Part shown: piece by piece, positions 1 to 6,274 of the stretch | Layout of the letters: every line of letters starts with the position of its first letter | Numbering within the stretch: the first letter of the stretch is position 1 | Source of the DNA: Anaerolineae bacterium CG2_30_58_95 | Lineage (GTDB): Bacteria; Chloroflexota; Anaerolineae; Anaerolineales; Villigracilaceae | Direction: 5' to 3' | Length of the DNA: 21,155 bases | Assembly: GCA_001872165.1 (NCBI GenBank) | Contig: MNXK01000041.1 | Coordinates: 1-21,155 of the forward strand | Notes under the pieces: model-generated | Told to the model about the DNA's origin: nothing | Database searches by the model: none | The model's input: only the letters and a program-made list of their open reading frames with translations | Position numbers and translations under genes: made by a program

Positions 1-783
1 GCCTTCTGGGAGGAATTCCGCCACGCCGTCAAATCCGCCAACCGCGACGCCTACCTAGTTGGCGAAATATGGACTGCCGATCCACGTTGGGCAGACGACA
101 GGCACTTCGACGGCCTGATGAACTACCCGCTGCGCGATGCTCTCCTACGCCTGCTTTACGCTGGCACATTGGACATGCCGCATTTCGTCGAAAAGGCCGA
201 GGGGCTGCTGAAGAGCTATCCGCGCGAGAACGTCTACGCCATGTACCTTCCGCTCGGCTCGCACGATACCGAGCGCCTGTTCACCAAAGTGGAGCGCAGC
301 ACCGAAAAGGCCAAACTGGCTTTCCTGTTCCAGTTCGCCTACCCAGGCGCGCCGGCCATCTATTACGGCGACGAGATCGGCCTGGAAGGCGAGAAGGACC
401 CCGACTGCCGGCGCGCTTTTCCCTGGGATCGAAGCAAGTGGAACATGGAGTTGTACCAGTGGGTCAAGACGCTGATCGCCCTGCGCAAACGCTATCCGAG
501 CCTGCGCCGCGGCGACTTCCGGCGCCTGCTCGCCGACAATTCCAACGGGCATTACGTTTTTGCGCGCACACTGGGCGAGGAGAAGATCGTCATCGCCATC
601 AACGCCGGGCCGCATATCCAGAAGATTGACGTGCCGCTGGCCTCATTGGGCTGGCAGGATGGCCGCCCGCTGCGCGGGCTGCTGGATAGCCAGGAATATG
701 CCATCTCCGGCGGCCACCTTACCCTCAGTCTCCACCCGTGGAGCGGGGCGTGGGTGGGAGAACGACAATTGCTTGCATTGTAG
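1..783 (+). CDS. GH13 alpha-amylase / neopullulanase-like enzyme, 3' part only
   Basis: The reading frame is open from the first base, so the 5' end lies outside the window. The visible 260 residues hold the second half of a GH13 catalytic barrel and a C-terminal beta-sandwich. The general acid/base Glu lies in VGEIW (Glu at bases 64-66) and the third catalytic carboxylate in GSHDTER (Asp at 265-267). The stretch YPGAPAIYYGDEIGLEG, followed by KDPDCRRAFPWD, is typical of neopullulanase, maltogenic amylase and cyclomaltodextrinase. The nucleophile Asp motif must lie upstream. The family hydrolyses alpha-1,4 (and some alpha-1,6) glucosidic bonds in maltodextrins. Whether the protein is secreted cannot be judged without the N-terminus. 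Exact substrate is not resolved. Confidence 0.93.
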   Translation, partial: AFWEEFRHAVKSANRDAYLVGEIWTADPRWADDRHFDGLMNYPLRDALLRLLYAGTLDMPHFVEKAEGLLKSYPRENVYAMYLPLGSHDTERLFTKVERSTEKAKLAFLFQFAYPGAPAIYYGDEIGLEGEKDPDCRRAFPWDRSKWNMELYQWVKTLIALRKRYPSLRRGDFRRLLADNSNGHYVFARTLGEEKIVIAINAGPHIQKIDVPLASLGWQDGRPLRGLLDSQEYAISGGHLTLSLHPWSGAWVGERQLLAL

Positions 784-801
784 TGAATCTGAGTGTATAT
801 T
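773..801 (+). promoter_or_regulatory. sigma70-type promoter for the 827-1421 pair
   Basis: TTGCAT (773-778) and TATATT (796-801) are separated by exactly 17 bases and lie 25 bases before the ATG at 827. The -35 overlaps the last codons of the amylase, so the downstream pair has its own promoter. Confidence 0.55.
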
Positions 802-826
802 GATAGCAGAAAAGGATAATGATTCT

Positions 827-1039
827 ATGAACATTCTTGACTCTCTAAGGATAGACCGATCTGCGTTCAAAGTCACATCACTCTTCGACGAAACAAGTGA
901 GAAGGATTATTGGTTTAGCAAGACTCCTTACGAACGCTTGGAAGCAGTTGAGATAATGCGGCAGATCATTTATGGCTACGATCCATCTTCCACCCGACTT
1001 CAAAGACTTCTTTCAGTTACTCAACTCACATCAAGTTGA
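827..1039 (+). CDS. small conserved protein overlapping a nucleotidyltransferase gene
   Basis: A 70-residue protein starting MNILDSLRI, preceded by AAAGGA about 10 bases before the ATG. The frame is open further upstream, but that part overlaps the amylase in another frame, so ATG 827 is chosen. The middle (DYWFSKTPYERLEAVEIMR) resembles short proteins that I recall directly preceding nucleotidyltransferase genes in many bacteria. Its last 68 bases overlap the start of the next gene in a different frame, which implies translational coupling. It may be the antitoxin-like or regulatory partner of the MNT protein; its biochemical role is not known to me. The segment is clearly AT-richer than its neighbours, which suggests horizontal acquisition. 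Confidence 0.75.
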   Translation: MNILDSLRIDRSAFKVTSLFDETSEKDYWFSKTPYERLEAVEIMRQIIYGYDPSSTRLQRLLSVTQLTSS

Positions 1040-1421
1040 GTACTTGCTCATCGGTGGTTACGCGGTAGGGTATCACGGCTATCCTCGCGCAACTGGCGAT
1101 ATGGACATATGGATTGCCATCCATCCGCAAAACGCAGAGAAGGTGGTCACTGTCCTGAGGAAATTCGGATTCGACTTGCCCGAGTTATCGGTTGAACTCT
1201 TTCTGAAGGAAAATCAGATCATCCAGATGGGCGTTCCGCCGGTCAAGATAGACATTACGACTACAATTTCTGGAGTAAGGTTTGACGAGTGTTATGCGGA
1301 ACGTATTATAGATATGCTTGATGGCGTTCAAGTCAATCTGATCAACCTGAAGCATCTGAAAGCCAACAAGAAAGCCAGCGGCAGGCTCAAAGACTTGACT
1401 GACGTGGAGCATCTGCCATAA
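972..1421 (+). CDS. MNT-type nucleotidyltransferase (AbiEii/DUF6036-like)
   Basis: A 149-residue minimal nucleotidyltransferase. The core motif is visible: Gly-Gly at residues 28-29 (LLIGGYAVGYHG), the metal-binding Asp pair in GDMDIW (Asp43, Asp45), and a third acidic residue in PPVKIDITT (Asp94). Proteins of this fold transfer NMP groups. Stand-alone members are often toxin or toxin-neutralising components that modify tRNA or a protein partner. The start lies within the preceding gene (68-base overlap) and no separate promoter is seen between them, so the two are read as one unit. Function as a toxin-antitoxin member is inference from gene arrangement. Family assignment is confident; the substrate is unknown. 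Confidence 0.82.
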   Translation: MATIHLPPDFKDFFQLLNSHQVEYLLIGGYAVGYHGYPRATGDMDIWIAIHPQNAEKVVTVLRKFGFDLPELSVELFLKENQIIQMGVPPVKIDITTTISGVRFDECYAERIIDMLDGVQVNLINLKHLKANKKASGRLKDLTDVEHLP

Positions 1422-1422
1422 T
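1395..1422 (+). promoter_or_regulatory. putative promoter for the patatin-like gene
   Basis: TTGACT (1395-1400), a 16-base spacer and CATAAT (1417-1422) overlap the end of the nucleotidyltransferase gene and lie 35 bases before the ATG at 1458. A strong ribosome binding site (GAGGAGGG) follows about 6 bases before that ATG. Confidence 0.45.
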
Positions 1423-1457
1423 TAACCAAGCGCAAGCCATGATGAGGAGGGTATCCC

Positions 1458-2681
1458 ATGAAATTTGACCTGGTTTTCGAAGGCGGCGGCGCAAAAGGCA
1501 TGATCTTCGTCGGCGCGCTGCAAGAGTTCGAAGCGCGCGGCAACACGCACGGACGCCTGCTCGGCACCTCGGCCGGCGCGATTACGGCCACACTGCTCGC
1601 CGCCGGTTACGGTTCGCAGGAGATGCTGGAGGCGCTGGCCGAAAAGCAGGACGGGAAATCCGTCTTCACCAGCTTCATGGGCACGCCGGCCCCTTTCACG
1701 AAAGAGGAGATCCTTGACAGCGACATTCTCACGCTGCTGAAGAGCATTGACATCCCACTGATCCCGGAAGCCATCGAAGAGAAATTGGATGACAAACTGA
1801 TTGGATGGCTGGCCAAACAGCCCCGCTCCAGCCACCTGGTCTCGTTCGTGGAACGCGGCGGCTGGTACTCGGCGGACAACTTCATCCGTTGGCTGCAAAC
1901 GAAACTGGATAGCGGTAAATACAAGCGCAAACCGCGCCAGTTCAGCGGGATAACCCTCGAGCAGTTCTACGCCGCCACCCGGAAAGACCTGTCCCTGGTC
2001 GTCTCCGATACGACCGGTGAGAGCATGTTGGTGGTCAATCACCGCACGGCCCCGGAGTGTCCGCTGGTCTGGGCCGTGCGCATGTCCATGAGCATCCCGC
2101 TCCTGTGGCAGGAAGTCGTCTGGCAGAAGGAATGGGGACTCTACCTCGGCCAGGACATCACCGGTCACACCATCGTGGACGGCGGCCTGCTCTCGAATTT
2201 CCCGATCGAACTATTCCTCTCCAGCCTGGAAAACGTCACTGCGCTGATGGGCCCCAAAGGCGACGCCCCGGTGATGGGATTGCTGATTGACGAGACGCTG
2301 CCTGTCCCCGGCGCGGAACAGCCTGCCGCGCAAAAACCGTCCTCGGGCATTGGCGAGCTGCAAACCGTGCGGCGTATCTCGAACCTGGTCAACACCCTGC
2401 TCTCCGCCCACGATAAGATGGTCATGGACGCATTCGAGAAACTGGTGGTACACCTGCCCGCCCAGGGCTACGGCACGACCGAATTCGACATGAGCGACGA
2501 ACGGCGCGAACTGCTGGTGGCTGCCGGACAAAAGACGATGTCGAAATACCTCGACCAGCGCGCCATGGTCAGCTTCGCCGTGGTGGATGAAGCGGAAGAG
2601 GATCGGGCCGCCGAAACAGCCAACAAGATCGCGGCGCGTATACTGGGCAGAACGATCAACCAGAAATTGACCCCCGCTTGA
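1458..2681 (+). CDS. patatin-like phospholipase / acyl hydrolase
   Basis: A 407-residue patatin-family protein. The oxyanion-hole motif GGGAKG is at residues 9-14, the nucleophile elbow GTSAG at 36-40 (Ser38), and the catalytic-dyad Asp in VDGGLLSNFP (Asp241). These are all the residues a Ser-Asp dyad lipid acyl hydrolase needs, so the enzyme looks active. No signal peptide or membrane segment is evident at the N-terminus (MKFDLVFEGGG), which points to a cytoplasmic or peripheral membrane enzyme. The long segment between Ser and Asp (about 200 residues) and a C-terminal extension of about 160 residues are larger than in short bacterial patatins. AGGAGG precedes the ATG at good spacing. Substrate (phospholipid or other acyl ester) cannot be read from sequence. 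Confidence 0.92.
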   Translation: MKFDLVFEGGGAKGMIFVGALQEFEARGNTHGRLLGTSAGAITATLLAAGYGSQEMLEALAEKQDGKSVFTSFMGTPAPFTKEEILDSDILTLLKSIDIPLIPEAIEEKLDDKLIGWLAKQPRSSHLVSFVERGGWYSADNFIRWLQTKLDSGKYKRKPRQFSGITLEQFYAATRKDLSLVVSDTTGESMLVVNHRTAPECPLVWAVRMSMSIPLLWQEVVWQKEWGLYLGQDITGHTIVDGGLLSNFPIELFLSSLENVTALMGPKGDAPVMGLLIDETLPVPGAEQPAAQKPSSGIGELQTVRRISNLVNTLLSAHDKMVMDAFEKLVVHLPAQGYGTTEFDMSDERRELLVAAGQKTMSKYLDQRAMVSFAVVDEAEEDRAAETANKIAARILGRTINQKLTPA

Positions 2682-2693
2682 ATACTGATCGAA

Positions 2694-2712
2694 AAAGGTC
2701 TCGGAGACCTTT
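2694..2712. repeat. short perfect palindrome at the sirtuin breakpoint
   Basis: AAAGGTCTC, one base, GAGACCTTT: a 9-bp perfect stem. It lies 13 bases after the patatin stop codon and 12 bases from the point where homology of the minus-strand sirtuin remnant ends. It could act as a weak terminator for the patatin gene, although no T-tract follows. The AGGTCT/AGACCT core recurs in the hairpin at 21048-21080. Confidence 0.5.
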
Positions 2713-2723
2713 AGGGTCTGAGC

Positions 2724-3053
2724 TGCCCTCTGGTGCAACCCATCCACGTTCTGCGTGATTAGTGTAAATCGCGGGGCGCGGCGCGCCATCTCGGCCAGGG
2801 CGTAATGACCAGGATTTGGCTCGGCGCCGCGCACTTTTTCGCGGCGCATGGCATACCAATCCCAGACTAGCTTGGGATTCCTGCGGAAGGCCTCGGGCGT
2901 CGCTAAATCTTCAGGCTTGTACTGCGTCCATAAGCCAGTTTGAGCTTCGCGGAAGGTGCACAGGCCCGATTCCTGCGAGATGCCCGCGCCGGTCAACGCG
3001 GCGATGCGCTCCGAAGCACGTAGGAAGCGAACAAGTTCAGAGGGAAATTGCAT
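2724..3053 (-). pseudogene. truncated Sir2/CobB-type deacylase remnant
   Basis: The first 110 codons from the ATG at 3053 match the N-terminal half of an NAD-dependent protein deacylase. The NAD motif GAGISQESG is followed by TFREAQTGLW, and then TQNVDGLHQRA. The match stops right after NVDGLHQRA: the catalytic His-Gly, the zinc-binding cysteines and the C-terminal Rossmann part are absent. The frame stays open to 2211, but that portion is only the antisense of the patatin gene. A Pro normally found in the GIPTFR segment is Cys here. I read this as a gene truncated at its 3' end, perhaps at the palindrome at 2694-2712. It lies 107 bases downstream of the HigA-ImmA gene on the same strand. Confidence 0.82.
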
Positions 3054-3160
3054 GGCAAAGAGACTCTCGTAGAGTCGGCGCGCCTGGCGGCGAGAATTCC
3101 ATACGTTGCTCGAATTCGGCGCAAGACTGCCTTGAGCGTGGTTTGAATGCGGGATATGAC

Positions 3161-4351
3161 TCAGTTTTCAGCGCTAAACAGTTTGCGGACGGTTTTGTGC
3201 CCAAGCAATTCGTCAAAGTTGTTGTAATTGTTCGCTTCCCAGCGCAGGCGTCCTGCCACAATTGCCGGGGAGATGCCTAATTTGTCAGCAAATGCCACAA
3301 TTCCTCTTTCGCTTATGATGTTATGTTTTTCTAGATTCCAGGTTTCTTCAGGGAGGAGCAAGCTGGCAGCAAGGTCGTTGGCTTCAATTTCCTGCGGAGT
3401 GCACGTCCGGGACGCGCCTTGCTCGGTATCGTCAAAGAATGCCACATTGCCGTTTTCCAGATGCAAGTAGATGTGCGCTAGTTCGTGTACCAACGTGAAC
3501 CAGAAGTTATCAAGGCGGTCATGGCGCAGGGTCATTCCAATGATGGGCCGTCCGGACGGAGATTTGAAACATGCGCCATCCAGGTAGGTTTTTGGCAGGT
3601 GGGCGAGAATGACAAATGCGATGCCGCGCTTCTGTAGCAGTTCTCTTGCCAGCACAGGTCCTTTTGACAGGTTACTTAGTTTCACCACATCGCGGATGAA
3701 CTCCTGCGTCAGGTTGCTGTGATCGTAAGGAGGCAGTCCCTGTTCGGATGCAATTTCCAGCACGCGGGCTTGCCAGGCTTCCATGGCACGCTCATCCAGT
3801 TGGCCTTCAGAGTTGCGACAGTAGACCCTTTGCGGTGCGTGCCCCTGAAAACTGGCAAACAGTTCCTCGAGCAGTTCCTCGGCGTATTGCTTGGCATCCT
3901 GTAACGTACCGTTGAATGACTTGAAGTAGCCGCGCTTGTACATTTCTTTGAAGGGAAAGTCACGGTGGCTGTATCTTGGTGCATCCAGGTTCCTGCCGGA
4001 TTCGCTCAACAGAACTTCAGCGGGAATATCCAGCCCAGCGTGCAGGGCACGAATCATCGCCAGGCTCAAGGGACGTTTTTTATTCAGCACTTCAGAAACT
4101 TTGCTCTGACTACCGATGTATTGTTCCAAATCCTTGCGCGTCAGCCCTTTCTGTTCCATGCGAAACTGGATGGCTGCTACCGGTTCGGGCAAGCCAATGG
4201 GGAAGGTCTCTTTCTCGTAGTTTTCGATGAGCACGGCAAACAGTTCCAGTTCTTCTTCCTCAGGTGTGCCGGGTTGGGCTTCCATCAAATTTTCGAGATG
4301 GGCCAGAGCCGACTGGTATTCGGCTTCGTTCTTGATGATTTTCGGCTTCAT
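3161..4351 (-). CDS. higA: HigA-type antitoxin fused to ImmA/IrrE metallopeptidase
   Basis: A 396-residue two-domain protein. Residues 55-116 form a HigA/COG5499-like XRE helix-turn-helix (LTRKDLEQYIGSQSKVSEVL, then PLSLAMIRALHAGLDIP). Residues about 215-370 form an ImmA/IrrE (DUF955) zinc peptidase with HELAH at 289-293 and a downstream acidic/hydrophobic motif (EIEANDLAASLLLP, 321-334) that supplies a further metal ligand. Its ATG shares one base with the stop codon of the upstream higB-like gene (TGATG), so translation is coupled. Stand-alone HigA is about 100-140 residues, so the protease domain is an addition. The HTH probably binds the operator-like repeats at 4652-4702. The peptidase could self-cleave or cleave a partner under stress; that role is inference. 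Confidence 0.9.
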   Translation of the reverse strand: MKPKIIKNEAEYQSALAHLENLMEAQPGTPEEEELELFAVLIENYEKETFPIGLPEPVAAIQFRMEQKGLTRKDLEQYIGSQSKVSEVLNKKRPLSLAMIRALHAGLDIPAEVLLSESGRNLDAPRYSHRDFPFKEMYKRGYFKSFNGTLQDAKQYAEELLEELFASFQGHAPQRVYCRNSEGQLDERAMEAWQARVLEIASEQGLPPYDHSNLTQEFIRDVVKLSNLSKGPVLARELLQKRGIAFVILAHLPKTYLDGACFKSPSGRPIIGMTLRHDRLDNFWFTLVHELAHIYLHLENGNVAFFDDTEQGASRTCTPQEIEANDLAASLLLPEETWNLEKHNIISERGIVAFADKLGISPAIVAGRLRWEANNYNNFDELLGHKTVRKLFSAEN

Positions 4352-4644
4352 CAGATTATCTCCGCGTTTATCCTGTTATATTCTTCGTGCGTGCCAACAA
4401 ACCGGATGTAGACGATTTCTGTGTTGTAGTGGATCTTTACGACCAACCGGTAATGCTTGCCTTTGATGTTGAATACCACCCGGTTCCCCAGCAGGATATC
4501 TGCGCTGCGATACCGGGCTTTGATGTCGACGGGGGATTTCCAATGGGCGTGCTCAGCTTCTTTTTCCCAGGCTTTCAGGGCATCTTCTACGTCTGGGGGT
4601 TCCATCCAACACGCAAGCAGTTTTTGTCTGGTGATAATATGCAT
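4351..4644 (-). CDS. higB: HigB-family mRNA interferase toxin
   Basis: A 97-residue protein of the HigB toxin family (PF09907-like). It starts MHIITRQKLL and has the typical central block ALKAWEKEAEHAHWKSP and the C-terminal core VVFNIKGKHYRLVVKIHY followed by VYIRFVGTHEEY. Members are ribosome-dependent or free ribonucleases of RelE-like fold that cut mRNA. The His in FVGTHEEY and the basic residues before it match the usual active-site area. The toxin gene precedes the antitoxin gene, the standard hig order, with a one-base stop/start overlap. No strong Shine-Dalgarno is visible before ATG 4644. Expression is probably controlled by the repeats just upstream. Confidence 0.92.
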   Translation of the reverse strand: MHIITRQKLLACWMEPPDVEDALKAWEKEAEHAHWKSPVDIKARYRSADILLGNRVVFNIKGKHYRLVVKIHYNTEIVYIRFVGTHEEYNRINAEII

Positions 4645-4651
4645 CTTATGC

Positions 4652-4702
4652 TTTATCCCTTTTTGGGAAATATACTAGTGACGTTTATCCTGTTTTGGGA
4701 AT
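4652..4702 (-). promoter_or_regulatory. paired operator-like repeats and -10 box upstream of higB
   Basis: On the plus strand TTTATCCCTTTTTGGGAAA (4652-4670) is repeated as TTTATCCTGTTTTGGGAAT (4684-4702), start points 32 bases apart, about three helical turns. Each copy has a palindromic core, TCC(C)...GGGA. Between them the minus strand reads TATATT (4674-4669), a plausible -10 located 25 bases before ATG 4644. Two dyads flanking the core promoter fit cooperative autorepression by the HigA helix-turn-helix protein. Binding is inferred, not shown. Confidence 0.6.
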
Positions 4703-4714
4703 GACACGAGCAAG

Positions 4715-4765
4715 CTATTTCCTTTCCACGATTTTGACCTCTTCCTCTGACAACCCATATATCAT
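4715..4765 (-). pseudogene. possible C-terminal scrap of a restriction-modification gene
   Basis: The minus strand reads IYGLSEEEVKIVERK followed by a stop at 4715-4717. This resembles the last residues (YGLTEEEIKIVE) common at the C-terminus of Eco57I/TaqI-type DNA methyltransferases and combined R-M enzymes. Only about 16 codons can be argued, and the open frame upstream of them shows nothing recognisable. It may be chance. Confidence 0.25.
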
Positions 4766-4841
4766 CCCCAAAAGGGACAACTTTTGAAATGGGGGGACCA
4801 CAGAGGGGCTGGTCTTCTTGATTTTACAACGAAACTCCCCA

Positions 4842-4877
4842 CAGGAGACAGTCACTTTCGGAAGTGACTGTCTCCTG
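4842..4877. repeat. perfect 16-bp-stem hairpin repeat
   Basis: CAGGAGACAGTCACTT, loop TCGG, then the exact reverse complement. It sits between the divergent hig operon and the lipoprotein gene, immediately before the lipoprotein -10 box. It has no T-tract, so it is not a classic terminator on either strand. It could be a dispersed genomic repeat or a structured boundary element. Confidence 0.75.
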
Positions 4878-4886
4878 CATCTGCGA

Positions 4887-4892
4887 TAAAAT
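4887..4892 (+). promoter_or_regulatory. -10 box for a probable leaderless mRNA
   Basis: TAAAAT ends six bases before the ATG at 4899, so transcription should begin at or next to the start codon. No ribosome binding site is present. The same six-base spacing is seen at the ATG at 13445. Confidence 0.45.
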
Positions 4893-4898
4893 AGAGCC

Positions 4899-5684
4899 AT
4901 GCCCACCCTCTCACACCTTCGCTCTCGCAAAGCCTTATCAGTCGCCATTCTGATGACATTGCTGGCCGTCAGCGCCTGCTCCCGATCCGCGCCGGAAGCT
5001 CCTCTGTTCCTGCCCACGCTCACGGCCACGAGACTGCCTGCCTTTCTGCCTATGGCCACAGGCACGGCTACGCTCTCGCCCACCCCCACCATCCCCCCCA
5101 CTCCCACCATCACTCCCAGCCCAACCCCTTACGTTCCTTTCCACGCCACCGCCATGGTGAACAACCTGCTGCTGCGCACCAACCCGGGCACTCTCTTCCC
5201 CGCCCTGCGCATGATGCAGAAAGACACATCCCTGCTTGTGCTGGGACAGTCCCCCGGCGGCGAATGGATCTCCGTCCAGACACCCACGAATGAAAGCGGC
5301 TGGGTCTTTGCGAAACTGCTGGAGTCTGACCAGCCCCTGGACCTCATCCCCTTCATCCAGCCGGAGAACGTACAACTAGTCAAAGGCCACGTGGTGGATG
5401 CAAACAACCAGCCCGTCAACGGCATCCAGTTTGCCATTACCCAGGGTCAGGGGACAGATGCGCCCCGCAACGACGCCATGACCGACGCTAACGGCGATTT
5501 TTACGCGTTCATGCCCCTCACTGCATCCGGCGAATGGTACGTCAGCTACGTCGCCATCGCCTGCACCAGCAACAAGATGGACGCCAACTGCAACTACCTG
5601 GGCGGGAAAGTGGGCCAGTCAGAACCTGTCGGGACCTTCATCACGCTCCCCCTGACATCAACACTGGAATTTACCTGGAAATAA
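4899..5684 (+). CDS. lipoprotein with SH3-like domain and carboxypeptidase-regulatory-like domain
   Basis: A 261-residue exported lipoprotein. A basic N-terminus and hydrophobic stretch end in the lipobox LLAVSAC, with Cys27 the lipidation site. A Pro/Thr-rich linker (TPTIPPTPTITPSPTP) spans about residues 64-86. Residues about 88-150 look like a bacterial SH3 domain (NNLLLRTNPGT, GEWISVQTP, GWVFAKLL). Residues about 165-261 resemble a CarboxypepD_reg/transthyretin-like fold (KGHVVDANNQPVNGIQFAIT, TDANGDFYAF). Such proteins are displayed on the outer face of the cytoplasmic membrane and bind wall or surface polymers. The partner is unknown. It has no ribosome binding site and probably a leaderless transcript. 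Confidence 0.85.
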   Translation: MPTLSHLRSRKALSVAILMTLLAVSACSRSAPEAPLFLPTLTATRLPAFLPMATGTATLSPTPTIPPTPTITPSPTPYVPFHATAMVNNLLLRTNPGTLFPALRMMQKDTSLLVLGQSPGGEWISVQTPTNESGWVFAKLLESDQPLDLIPFIQPENVQLVKGHVVDANNQPVNGIQFAITQGQGTDAPRNDAMTDANGDFYAFMPLTASGEWYVSYVAIACTSNKMDANCNYLGGKVGQSEPVGTFITLPLTSTLEFTWK

Positions 5685-5688
5685 GAAA

Positions 5689-5770
5689 TGTAGGGCAGGT
5701 TTCTAACCGTTCGGCTGAGCTCACGGCGAAGCCTGCCATCCGATGTGGCGGGTAAAATACCCGCCCTACA
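5689..5770. repeat. 82-bp MITE-like inverted-repeat element
   Basis: The ends TGTAGGGCAGGT (5689-5700) and ACCCGCCCTACA (5759-5770) are inverted repeats with one mismatch. An inner hairpin (GGCGGG, TAAAAT, CCCGCC) lies at the right end. No coding capacity. It fills the gap between the lipoprotein stop codon and the PPOX gene and may also supply the TAAAAT -10-like element for that gene. Confidence 0.65.
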
Positions 5771-5790
5771 ATTAACAGAGCACAGAAAAT

Positions 5791-6213
5791 ATGGACGCTG
5801 AGAGACAAAAGAAAATCGAAGCATTACTCGCCAAACCCACCCTGGCGCGCCTGGCAACCGCCTCCCCCTCCGGTCAGCCGCACGTGGTGCCGGTCTGGTT
5901 CTTGTGGGAGGAGGGCGCGGCCTGGATCAGTTCCTATCAGTCCACGCGCAAGGTCAAGGATTTACGGCGCAACCCCAAGTGCGCCCTCATCGTGGATCTG
6001 CCCAAGTCCGAGGGCGGCATCACTGCCGTGCTGCTGGAGGGCGAAGTGGAGCTTCTCGCCGGGAGCAGGCCCGAGGTCCACGCCTGCATCGAACGTCTCT
6101 ATCTCAAATACCTCGGTCCAAAGGGAATCCTGAAGAAAGAGCCGCAGGAATGGCTGAATTCACCCGAAAACCTGCTCATCAAATTGACGCCCAAGAAGGT
6201 TGCTTCCTGGTAA
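5791..6213 (+). CDS. PPOX-class pyridoxamine 5'-phosphate oxidase-like protein
   Basis: A 140-residue split-barrel flavin- or F420-binding protein. The family pattern is visible: LARLATASPSGQPHVVPVWF at 18-37, AWISSYQSTRKVKDLRRNP with the Lys/Arg pattern that grips phosphate, and VLLEGEVELL followed by a helical segment. It lacks the extended C-terminus of true PdxH, so it is more likely an F420- or FMN-dependent reductase or a related oxidoreductase than a vitamin B6 enzyme. It is cytoplasmic (no signal sequence). The start codon at 5791 gives the usual family length; the ribosome binding site is weak. Substrate unknown. Confidence 0.82.
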   Translation: MDAERQKKIEALLAKPTLARLATASPSGQPHVVPVWFLWEEGAAWISSYQSTRKVKDLRRNPKCALIVDLPKSEGGITAVLLEGEVELLAGSRPEVHACIERLYLKYLGPKGILKKEPQEWLNSPENLLIKLTPKKVASW

Positions 6214-6274
6214 AGATCATTCAGGGTTAAAATAGAGTAAGGGTCAAACCACTCATTTTCGAGGAGAAAAAACC

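Noticed and set aside
2724..3053. Sir2 as part of an antiphage defence system
   Set aside because: The sequence matches housekeeping CobB-type deacylases and lacks the catalytic half; no defence partner lies next to it.
3062..3076. GACTCT-CGT-AGAGTC palindrome upstream of the sirtuin remnant as an operator
   Set aside because: It is a six-base stem in the leader of a dead gene; too weak to call.
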